Positions 6,568 to 13,159 of a DNA stretch of 13,159 nucleotides are shown here, piece by piece. Source of the stretch: Firmicutes bacterium UBA6811. Lineage in GTDB: Bacteria > Bacillota > SHA-98 > UBA4971. The position numbers were made by a program, and so were the translations under genes. How positions within the stretch are numbered: position 1 is the stretch's first letter; each line of letters opens with the position of its first letter. The notes under the pieces were generated by a model, which was not told the DNA's origin, searched no databases, and saw nothing but the letters and a program-made list of their open reading frames with translations. The stretch is from contig DKEX01000073.1 of assembly GCA_002452295.1 (NCBI GenBank), forward strand, positions 1-13,159. Reading direction: 5' to 3'.

Positions 6568-7911
6568 TCAATATCCGGCGATATCTGCACGTCGAATGTC
6601 CGCTTCGATGCCTGCTTCGACGCGAATAACGCTGGAAATCTCCTTCACGACAAACAGCGTACGGATGCACGCCAGCGCAGAGCGAAGGTTTTTCTCTTTG
6701 ACAAGATGTGTTATGAAAACGAGACCAACTACTGGCGACCCGGTGCCTTTTTGAATCACTGATTCGAGGCTTACGTGGTTGTCTCCGAAAGCCTTTGCTA
6801 TCACCGCCAGCACGCCGGGCCTGTCCACGACCTGTAGCCGGACGTAGTAACGGGTTTCGATTTCCTCCATTTGTTGTACATCAAGATGCCCGCCCCAAGG
6901 TTTGAAGACTTCGGGGCGGTAGTGGCGGCCATTGTGCGAAAGCCCTCGTGCCACATCCATGATGTCGGATATCACGGCGCTTGCTGTCGGCCCTGCGCCT
7001 GCCCCTCTTCCGTAAAACATGAGGCTGCCAACGGCGTTTCCGCGCACGAATATGGCGTTGAACGAATCGTTAACCGATGCAAGCGGATGCCACGTGGGGA
7101 CAAACGTCGGATGGACCCTGACCTGCAGGCCCTCGCCATCCAGCTTTGCGATAGCGAGCAACTTGACCTCGTATCCGAGCTCTCTTGCATACTGGATGTC
7201 GGTCTTGGACACTTTGCGAATACCCTCGGCGTAAACCTGGCCGGGGGCCACCTCGGCCCCGAACCCGACGGAGGCAAGGATCGAGAGCTTGTAGGCAGCA
7301 TCCAGCCCATCTATGTCAGATGAAGGATCGCTCTCGGCATACCCTTTGTCTTGGGCATCTGCAAGCGCCCGCTCAAACTCCCAGCCCTCTCGGGCCATCC
7401 TAGTCAGGATGTGATTCGTCGTCCCGTTGACTATACCGCTGATCTCACGAATACGGTTGGAGGCCAAGCACTCCTGAAGCGCCTTAATGATAGGGATCCC
7501 CGCGGCCACGCTGGCTTCGAACCGGAATGCCGAGCGGGTTCTCTCCGCCACCTCCCACAACTCGCGCCCGTGCTTTGCGAGAAGCTCCTTGTTGGCGGTC
7601 ACAACATGCTTCCCTGCATCAAGGGCAGATAATACGTATTGTCTCGCCGGATTTACGCCTCCCATGACCTCTACAACGACGTCGATCTCGTCATCGTCAA
7701 GGATGTCACCAGCCTCTGCGGTCAAGACGTTTGGATCCAGGTCAATTGAACGCTCCTTTGAGAGGTTCTTGACCAGGACCTTCTTTACTATTATAGGGAC
7801 CCCCAGCTTTCTCGCAATCTCGTCGTGGTTTTCGGCCAGAACTCGCACCACGCCGCCTCCGACAGTCCCGCATCCCAAGATGCCAATCCTAACTGCGTCC
7901 ACGTAGTGCAT
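6568..7911 (-). CDS. hom: Homoserine dehydrogenase (with ACT domain)
   Basis: Reduces aspartate semialdehyde to homoserine with NAD(P)H, the branch leading to threonine, methionine and isoleucine. It is 447 aa, typical of the Bacillota type with an ACT regulatory domain. Residues 8-20 (RIGILGCGTVGGG) are the dinucleotide-binding loop. Later come VMGGVNPARQYV, TANKELLAKHG, VAAGIPIIKALQE, GIVNGTTNHILTRM and the signature SDPSSDIDGLDAAYKLSILA, with the catalytic Asp and Lys. The C-terminal RYYVRLQVVDRPGVLAVIA starts the ACT domain, expected to bind an amino-acid effector such as threonine. An upstream in-frame start at 7989 would add 26 residues unlike the family; ATG 7911 has GAGGAGG (7925-7919) at 7 nt and was chosen. 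It is the last gene of the leu operon, 78 nt after leuB, with no promoter or terminator evident between them. Confidence 0.95.
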   Translation of the reverse strand: MHYVDAVRIGILGCGTVGGGVVRVLAENHDEIARKLGVPIIVKKVLVKNLSKERSIDLDPNVLTAEAGDILDDDEIDVVVEVMGGVNPARQYVLSALDAGKHVVTANKELLAKHGRELWEVAERTRSAFRFEASVAAGIPIIKALQECLASNRIREISGIVNGTTNHILTRMAREGWEFERALADAQDKGYAESDPSSDIDGLDAAYKLSILASVGFGAEVAPGQVYAEGIRKVSKTDIQYARELGYEVKLLAIAKLDGEGLQVRVHPTFVPTWHPLASVNDSFNAIFVRGNAVGSLMFYGRGAGAGPTASAVISDIMDVARGLSHNGRHYRPEVFKPWGGHLDVQQMEEIETRYYVRLQVVDRPGVLAVIAKAFGDNHVSLESVIQKGTGSPVVGLVFITHLVKEKNLRSALACIRTLFVVKEISSVIRVEAGIEADIRRADIAGY

Positions 7912-7989
7912 ATAGATGCCTCCTCGCCGTCTTCCCGGCTGACCGCTGTGTTGCCAGCCGATGGCCATTCCTCCCTGCGTCATCAGCAC

Positions 7990-9108
7990 TCATTGCAGTT
8001 GGAGGATTTCTCTGACCACAAGATCACCCATCTCCGCCGTGCCCACGAGGGTCATTCCTTCTTCGAAGACATCCGCCGTCCGGTACCCCTTTTCCAGGGC
8101 TCTCATCACAGCCGCCTCCACCGCCGAAGGCTCTTCATCCAGGCGCAACGAATACCTCAAGAGCATTGCCGCAGATAACACCGCCCCCAGAGGGTTAGCC
8201 GCGTTCTTCCCGGCAATGTCAGGGGCAGAGCCGTGTACGGGTTCGTACAGGGCCACCCTGCCGTGACCGAGGCTGGCCGAAGGCAGCATGCCCAGGGATC
8301 CAGTCAACATCGCTGCTTCATCGCTGAGGATATCCCCGAACATGTTCTCGGTGAGAATCACATCGAATTGCCTGGGAACGCGGACGAGCTGCATGGCGCA
8401 GTTGTCGACGTACATGTGGCTGAGTTCCACACCCGGGTATTCCTTGCCCACTTCGACAACGACCTCGCGCCACAACCTCGAGCTTTCCAAAACGTTGGCC
8501 TTGTCTACAGAGGTCAGTTTCTTCCTGCGCCCTGAAGCCAACTCGAAAGCAACTCTCGCCACCCGTTCCACTTCTGCCCTGGTGTAGACCATGGTGTCCA
8601 AAGCCCCCGGATCGCCGTTCGCATCAAAACGACCTTTGGGTTGCCCGAAATATACCCCTCCAGTCAGTTCCCTGACTACCACCAGGTCCGTTCCCTCCAC
8701 CACATGCCTCTTGAGAGCGGACGCGCCCACCAGTGGAGGAAAAAGCCGGACCGGTCGCAAATTCGCGAACACCTGTAAGGTCTTGCGCAAGCCGAGAAGC
8801 GCTGCCTCAGGCCGCCTGTCCCCCGGAAGGCCGTCCCACTTCGGGCCCCCCACCGCCCCCAAAAGCACAGCATCGGAATTGAGGCAAAGGTCAAGGGTGT
8901 ACTGAGGTAACGGCACCCCCGCGTCATCTATGGCAGCCCCTCCTATGAGGCCTTCTGCAAACGCAAACTCATATGAGTACCTCTTCCCTATCGCCCCCAG
9001 TACCTTCGTAGCTTCCTTCACTACCTCCGGACCTATCCCGTCGCCGGGCAAGAGCGCGATCTTGAACACCTGCGTCTCCCTCATCGTCTTGTAAGCTGAC
9101 TGCTTCAT
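7990..9108 (-). CDS. leuB: 3-isopropylmalate dehydrogenase
   Basis: Oxidative decarboxylation of 3-isopropylmalate to 2-oxoisocaproate, third step of leucine synthesis, NAD- and Mg/Mn-dependent. The 372 aa match the family length. Seen blocks: LLPGDGIGPEV (19-29), GGPKWDGLPGDRRPE, LGLRKTLQVFANLRPVRLF, VVRELTGGVYFG, SVDKANVLESSRLWR, DNCAMQLVRVPRQFDVILTE and NMFGDILSDEAAMLTGSLG, then YEPVHGSAPDIAGK near the C-terminus, which is the nucleotide-binding region. The ATG at 9108 overlaps the leuD stop by 4 nt (ATGA), with AAGGA about 7 nt upstream, indicating translational coupling. A longer start inside leuD is possible but would add 16 non-family residues. All catalytic blocks look intact. Confidence 0.96.
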   Translation of the reverse strand: MKQSAYKTMRETQVFKIALLPGDGIGPEVVKEATKVLGAIGKRYSYEFAFAEGLIGGAAIDDAGVPLPQYTLDLCLNSDAVLLGAVGGPKWDGLPGDRRPEAALLGLRKTLQVFANLRPVRLFPPLVGASALKRHVVEGTDLVVVRELTGGVYFGQPKGRFDANGDPGALDTMVYTRAEVERVARVAFELASGRRKKLTSVDKANVLESSRLWREVVVEVGKEYPGVELSHMYVDNCAMQLVRVPRQFDVILTENMFGDILSDEAAMLTGSLGMLPSASLGHGRVALYEPVHGSAPDIAGKNAANPLGAVLSAAMLLRYSLRLDEEPSAVEAAVMRALEKGYRTADVFEEGMTLVGTAEMGDLVVREILQLQ

Positions 9109-9611
9109 GATTCGTTCCTTATCCTCTCGCGTACGTAATTGATGAGGCCCCCGCAATCCACAATCCTCTGCATAAACTCGGGGAAGGGAGCTGCTTTATA
9201 CTCTTCGCCCCGACTCAGGTTCCGGATCAGGCCTTCGCCCACCAAGACTTCGACAACGTCCCCCGCCTCTATTCGTCGAGCCGCCTCAGGAGACTCCAGG
9301 ATGGGCATGCCGGTATTGAGAGCGTTGCGGAAGAAGATCCGAGCGAAAGACTCAGCGATGACGCACGAGACGCCCGCTGCTTTGATGGCAATAGGAGCAT
9401 GCTCCCTGGAGCTTCCGCAACCGAAGTTCCTGCCGCCAACGATGATGTCACCCTTCTCCACTTTGGCAGCAAATCGCGGGTCCGCATCCTCCATACAATG
9501 CTTGGCCAGCTCTATTGGATCCGACGTATTGAGGTACCTTGCCGGGATGATCACATCGGTATCCACATTGTCCCCGAACTTCCATACCTTGCCCTTAATA
9601 GCCAAAGTCAT
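9105..9611 (-). CDS. leuD: 3-isopropylmalate dehydratase small subunit
   Basis: Small (swivel-domain) subunit of isopropylmalate isomerase, which with LeuC converts 2- to 3-isopropylmalate. It has 168 aa, the normal length for the short thermophile/archaeal-type LeuD. N-terminal GKVWKFGDNVDTDVIIPARYL and the GGRNFGCGSSREHAPIAIK loop are diagnostic; the GSSREHAP part contacts substrate. A GTG directly before the ATG could also be the start, making it one residue longer; neither has a strong ribosome site, which fits coupling to leuC ending 24 nt upstream. Its 3' end overlaps leuB by 4 nt. Confidence 0.95.
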   Translation of the reverse strand: MTLAIKGKVWKFGDNVDTDVIIPARYLNTSDPIELAKHCMEDADPRFAAKVEKGDIIVGGRNFGCGSSREHAPIAIKAAGVSCVIAESFARIFFRNALNTGMPILESPEAARRIEAGDVVEVLVGEGLIRNLSRGEEYKAAPFPEFMQRIVDCGGLINYVRERIRNES

Positions 9612-9635
9612 CACCTGCGCTGCTTGATGGTTATG

Positions 9636-10895
9636 TTAGAGTTCCTCGGGGCTGGCTATGCGCCCCGTGACTGCTGAAGCTGCCGCTACCGCCGCGTTTG
9701 ACAGGTAGACCTCGCTCTTCGGGTGGCCCATCCGGCCGACGAAGTTGCGGTTGGTCGTGGCTATGGCCCTTTCTCCCTCAGCCAGAACGCCCATGTGCCC
9801 GCCGAGGCATGGCCCACAGGTCGGGGTGCTAACGGCACCGCCCGCTTCCACGAAGATCTCCAGAAGCCCTTCGCGCATGGCTTCAAGATAGATCTGCTGA
9901 GTCCCCGGGAATACCAACAACCGCACCCCGGAGTGAACTTTCCTTCCCCGCAGCACTTCCGCGGCGGCGCGCAAGTCTTCCATGCGGCCGTTAGTACAGG
10001 AACCTATGACCACCTGATGTATCCGTACTTCTCCGGCTTCGCTGATGGGTCTGACATTGTCCGGCAGATGAGGGAAGGCTACCTGGGGTTCTATCTTGCC
10101 CGCGTCGTACTCGTACACAGCACTGTAGCTGGCGTCGGGATCGCTTCTGAAAACCCGGTAATCGCCTTTCACTCTCCCCCGAACATACTCGAGGGTCACC
10201 TTATCGGGTTCCACGATACCGTTCTTCGCTCCGGCCTCCACTGCCATATTGGCCATGGTGAACCTGCTGTCCATCGAGAGGTTCTCTATGGATTCCCCAC
10301 AGAACTCCATGGCCTTGTAAAGCGCCCCGTCCACGCCTATGTCCCCTATGGTGTAAAGGATGAGATCCTTCCCATAAACCCAGCGCTGCAGCTTGCCGTG
10401 GTATAAGAACTTCATGCTCTCGGGCACCTTCAGCCAGACCTCGCCGAGGATCATGGCCGCGGCCATGTCCGTGCTTCCTACCCCGGTGGCGAAGGCGCCC
10501 AGAGCGCCATAGGTGCAGGTATGGGAGTCCGCTCCGATGACAACGTCTCCGGGGCGTACAAGCCCCTGCTCAGGAAGGAGACAGTGCTCGATACCCATCC
10601 GGCCTACCTCAAAATAGTGTCGTATGCTCTGTTCTTTGGCAAACTCCCTCAGTTTGGCGCATTGTTCTGCGGACTTTATGTCCTTGTTAGGGGTGAAATG
10701 ATCGGGCACAAGGGCGATTTTCTCCGGATCGAAGACCGTCTTCGCCCCGGCCTTCCTGAACTGGTCTATGGCCACCGGGGCGGTGATATCGTTTCCCAAA
10801 ACCATATCCACCTTGACGCTTATCAACTCCCCGGGCTCAACGCGATCCCTTCCGGCATGGGCCGCCAGGATCTTTTCGGTTATCGTCATTCCCAA
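9636..10895 (-). CDS. leuC: 3-isopropylmalate dehydratase large subunit
   Basis: Catalytic 4Fe-4S subunit of isopropylmalate isomerase, aconitase superfamily, 419 aa. Cluster ligands are expected at Cys300 (VVIGSCTNGR), Cys360 and Cys363 (PTCGPCLGG). Other family blocks: FTPNKD (67-72), GADSHTCTYGALGAFATGVG (121-140), STPTCGPC, and TNRNFVGRMGHPKSEVYLSN (381-400). The frame may start at TTG 10895 (GAGG 4 nt upstream) or at ATG 10889; many LeuC proteins begin M-G-M-T, so I give the longer form. Separate LeuC and LeuD chains, rather than a fused isomerase, are the bacterial rule. It lies 82 nt after leuA and 24 nt before leuD. Confidence 0.96.
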   Translation of the reverse strand: MGMTITEKILAAHAGRDRVEPGELISVKVDMVLGNDITAPVAIDQFRKAGAKTVFDPEKIALVPDHFTPNKDIKSAEQCAKLREFAKEQSIRHYFEVGRMGIEHCLLPEQGLVRPGDVVIGADSHTCTYGALGAFATGVGSTDMAAAMILGEVWLKVPESMKFLYHGKLQRWVYGKDLILYTIGDIGVDGALYKAMEFCGESIENLSMDSRFTMANMAVEAGAKNGIVEPDKVTLEYVRGRVKGDYRVFRSDPDASYSAVYEYDAGKIEPQVAFPHLPDNVRPISEAGEVRIHQVVIGSCTNGRMEDLRAAAEVLRGRKVHSGVRLLVFPGTQQIYLEAMREGLLEIFVEAGGAVSTPTCGPCLGGHMGVLAEGERAIATTNRNFVGRMGHPKSEVYLSNAAVAAASAVTGRIASPEEL

Positions 10896-10977
10896 GATGC
10901 CTCATCCCTTCGTTCCAGCGGGTGTCGTGCAACCCCTCGTGCCATTCGCTGCAGTTCCCAGGTTGGCCGCAGCGAGT

Positions 10978-12534
10978 TCATGTTACCTTTTGGTTAACAG
11001 TCTCGGCCCGGGTCCCCGAGCTATAACCCTGCCGGTTATAGACCAACTTGTTGATGGCCTGCAGGTATGCTTTGGCGCTGGCCTCTATCACGTCTGTGCT
11101 GGTTCCCCTGCCCACATACATGTTCCCGTTGTCCTTCACCCGGACCGTCGCCTCACCAAGGGCGTCCTTCCCGCCGGTTACCGCATGCAAAGAGTAGGAC
11201 ACCAGTTGGGTCCGGATCCTGGTGGCGCCGTCGATTGCCTTGTAAACGGCGTCCACAGGCCCGTCGCCGCAAGCCGCCTCCTCGACGACGCTGTCCCCGC
11301 TTTTCACCCGCACGGTGGCGGTGGGGACGGTGGTGTTGCCGCTTGCTATGTGCACGTAGTCCAGCACAAAGAGCGCAGGCACCGCCACCAGTTCGTCCTC
11401 GATAATGGCTTCGATGTCCCTGTCAGAGACCTGCTTCTTCTTATCAGCCAGCTCGATGAAGCGAGCGAACGCCTTTTCCACCTCCTCCTGGTTCAAGGAG
11501 TACCCCAGTGCTTCGAGCTTTTCCCTGAAGGCGTGCCGCCCGGAATGCTTTCCCAACACCAGGCGGCTCTGGGCAAGCCCTATGGACTCAGGAGACATGA
11601 TCTCGTAGGTGGTCCGTTCCTTGAGGACTCCGTCCTGGTGTATGCCTGACTCGTGAGCGAAAGCGTTGTCGCCCACCACAGCCTTGTTGGGCTGAACAGG
11701 GATCCCTGTAAGTGTGCTTACAAGGCGGCTGGTGCGGTAGATGTTTTTCGTGTCAACGTCCAGCGAAACGCCGAAATGGTCCTGCCTCGTCTTGAGCGTC
11801 ATTACGATTTCCTCGAGGGCGGCGTTCCCGGCTCTTTCCCCGAGGCCGTTTATCGTGCACTCCACCTGCGTGGCCCCGGCTGTCACCGCGGCCAGAGAGT
11901 TGGCGACAGCCAGCCCGAGATCGTCGTGGCAGTGAACGCTTATGATAGCTTTGTCAATGCCGGGGGTGTGAGCTCTCACGTACGAAACGAGATCCCCGAA
12001 CTCCCAGGGGGTACTGTAACCCACCGTGTCAGGAATGTTCACCACAGTCGCTCCAGCTTCGATGACGGCTGCAAACACCTCGCACAGGAACCCCCGGTCG
12101 GTCCTGGCTGCATCTTCGGCTGAAAACTCCACATCCTCCACCAGGCTCTTGGCATACCCCACCGCCTCAACCGCCATTCCCAGCACTTCGTCAGGGCGTT
12201 TACGCAGCTTGCATTCCATGTGAATGGGAGACGTGGCAATGAAGGTGTGAATCCTCGGTTGCTTCGCGTATCGGACGGCTTCCCAGGCCTTATCGATGTC
12301 CTTTTCTGTCGCCCTCGCCAAGGCCGCAATCACGGGGCCTTCTATTTCGCAGGCCACCGCCTCCACCGCGGCGAAGTCTCCGGGAGAGGCCACAGGAAAT
12401 CCGGCCTCGATCACGTCAACCCTGAGCCTTGCAAGCTGCGCGGCTATCTCGAGCTTCTCCTCCACGTTCAGGTTCACTCCCGGGGACTGCTCCCCGTCCC
12501 TGAGGGTTGTGTCGAAAATGAGGATGCGGTTCAT
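10978..12534 (-). CDS. leuA: 2-isopropylmalate synthase
   Basis: Condenses acetyl-CoA with 2-oxoisovalerate, the committed step of leucine synthesis. It is 518 aa, normal for the bacterial LeuA type 1. Catalytic-domain blocks: FDTTLRDGEQSPGV (7-20, with Arg12 and Asp13), ISVHCHDDLGLAVANS (198-213, metal ligands His201 and His203), CTINGLGERAGNAALEE (226-242). The C-terminal LeuA dimer domain, the leucine feedback site, follows from about residue 390 to the end. The open frame extends 58 codons upstream, but that part is the T-box leader and is not protein. I start at ATG 12534. Its ribosome site is loose (AGGAG and AAGGG lie 12 nt or more upstream), so the in-frame TTG 12546 or GTG 12543 could be used instead. 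It is first in the leu-hom operon. Confidence 0.95.
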   Translation of the reverse strand: MNRILIFDTTLRDGEQSPGVNLNVEEKLEIAAQLARLRVDVIEAGFPVASPGDFAAVEAVACEIEGPVIAALARATEKDIDKAWEAVRYAKQPRIHTFIATSPIHMECKLRKRPDEVLGMAVEAVGYAKSLVEDVEFSAEDAARTDRGFLCEVFAAVIEAGATVVNIPDTVGYSTPWEFGDLVSYVRAHTPGIDKAIISVHCHDDLGLAVANSLAAVTAGATQVECTINGLGERAGNAALEEIVMTLKTRQDHFGVSLDVDTKNIYRTSRLVSTLTGIPVQPNKAVVGDNAFAHESGIHQDGVLKERTTYEIMSPESIGLAQSRLVLGKHSGRHAFREKLEALGYSLNQEEVEKAFARFIELADKKKQVSDRDIEAIIEDELVAVPALFVLDYVHIASGNTTVPTATVRVKSGDSVVEEAACGDGPVDAVYKAIDGATRIRTQLVSYSLHAVTGGKDALGEATVRVKDNGNMYVGRGTSTDVIEASAKAYLQAINKLVYNRQGYSSGTRAETVNQKVT

Positions 12535-13091
12535 CTTGGTCACCAACCCTTCCGCTCCTGTCTGTATAAAGAAATCCCCTCTTCCCTGGATGCTCGGAGA
12601 TATCCGCGTCTCCAGGGACGAGAGGATAACGCTCTCTCGTGGTACCACCCTGATTTCGCCGCTGCCTTGCGGCAGCGGCCTCGGTTTTCCTGCCCAAGCC
12701 GCGACCACCGCGCGTTGATACTCTGATCAGGCGGTTTCCAGTCAGTCTCGAGAAGGCAAGAAAGAAGCTGGTAACGGGTGCTTCATGACTGTGTTGGCCC
12801 GGCGAAGTCTACTCTTCCTGGGCATGCTCCGGTTCTCCTTGGAGTCAGGGGTACTTGACGCTACCTGGGAACTCTGAGAGTCGCGCGTCAGTACGATCAA
12901 GCCCCCGCTTTCGGGATCCCACTTTGTCCGGGCCGCCCGGGCGTTTCGACCTGCAGCTCAAGGGCGAGTTCAACGAAGCTCGGGTACCGGTTTGCAGCTA
13001 CCACCGGTTCTCTTAAGACCCGACACTCCACCTACTACTCCCCGTCATCACCTTGACACTATTGAGTGCGATTCTGGAACCAACGGATATT
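12535..13091 (-). ncRNA. Leucine T-box riboswitch leader of leuA
   Basis: RNA leader that senses uncharged tRNA-Leu and controls the leu-hom operon. Seen on the - strand: a purine-rich start with GGGGAGTAGTAGG (about 13045-13030); AGAGA (13013-13009), a stem I bulge; ACCGGT (13008-13003 and 12991-12986) closing the terminal loop of stem I, which contains AGCTGCAA; GAACTC (12971-12966), where CTC at 12968-12966 is the likely leucine specifier; a hairpin GCCGCTGCC-GCAA-GGCAGCGGC (12679-12658) as stem III; and the antiterminator sequence AGGGTGGTACCACG (12651-12638), an almost exact T-box match. A terminator follows. Total length is about 550 nt, longer than most T-box leaders. An extra helix pairs 12894-12885 with 12861-12851, and 12850-12730 has further hairpins not assigned to known parts. 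The T-box call is secure; the specifier is likely. Confidence 0.9.
12568..12627 (-). terminator. T-box terminator before leuA
   Basis: ATCCTCT (12627-12621) and CCCTGG (12617-12612) pair with CCAGGG (12589-12584) and AGAGGGGAT (about 12582-12574), followed by a T-rich tail TTTCTTT. It lies directly after the antiterminator sequence, so the two structures are alternatives. Uncharged tRNA-Leu would favour read-through into leuA. Confidence 0.75.
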
Positions 13092-13097
13092 TTATAC

Positions 13098-13126
13098 AGT
13101 TTATAGCACTTCCTCTCCCATGTCAA
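13098..13126 (-). promoter_or_regulatory. Sigma-A-type promoter of the leu-hom operon
   Basis: A perfect -35 TTGACA (13126-13121) is followed after 17 nt by TAAACT (13103-13098), or after 15 nt by TATAAA (13105-13100). Transcription would begin near 13091, just upstream of the T-box stem I. The window ends 33 nt further, so what lies upstream is unknown. Confidence 0.75.
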
Positions 13127-13159
13127 CAAAAATCTTGCCGGTTCAGTGCTGACGCACGG

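Noticed and set aside
7912..7989. 26-residue N-terminal extension of homoserine dehydrogenase
   Set aside because: Not family-like; an excellent ribosome site precedes ATG 7911.
9723..10406. 227-codon + strand open frame opposite leuC
   Set aside because: Antisense shadow of leuC, which has all its catalytic blocks.
10768..11649. 293-codon + strand open frame opposite leuC and leuA
   Set aside because: Antisense shadow of two well-recognised genes.
12535..12708. 58-residue N-terminal extension of LeuA
   Set aside because: The bases are the T-box antiterminator and terminator, and the LeuA family begins at the methionine encoded at 12534.

Overview
The window looks like chromosomal DNA from a GC-rich member of the Bacillota. 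The strongest pointer is a T-box leader (leucine-type specifier) in front of a leu operon, a regulatory class found mainly in Bacillota. The gene families (NhaC-like antiporter, PPi-type phosphofructokinase, leuCD as separate subunits, hom with a C-terminal ACT domain) fit this. No genus can be named from the sequence alone.

Left half, mostly + strand. The window opens inside an NhaC-family Na+/H+ antiporter gene on the - strand, cut by the window edge. A 390-base divergent region separates it from a LacI-family regulator that starts at a TTG codon, with a likely operator just upstream. Then come iolB (5-deoxy-glucuronate isomerase), a Cgl0159-like TIM-barrel aldolase and a PFK-family phosphotransferase with PPi-type active-site residues, closed by a strong GC-rich hairpin. 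The aldolase and kinase genes are almost contiguous. iolB is separated from each neighbour by about 300 bases of unrecognised DNA. The set looks like the lower branch of myo-inositol breakdown (isomerase, kinase, aldolase), with a PFK-fold enzyme where the PfkB-type kinase IolC is normally found. That functional reading is inference.

Middle. Between the kinase gene and the next operon lies a broken carB (carbamoyl-phosphate synthase large subunit). A piece of the N-terminal half is fused in frame to the extreme C-terminus, with most of the gene missing.

Right half, - strand, reading right to left: promoter, about 550-nt leucine T-box leader with terminator, leuA, leuC, leuD, leuB, hom. The four leu genes give the complete route from 2-oxoisovalerate to 2-oxoisocaproate. 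hom (homoserine dehydrogenase) is the last gene and would share the leucine-tRNA control. No other transcription start is evident inside this operon.
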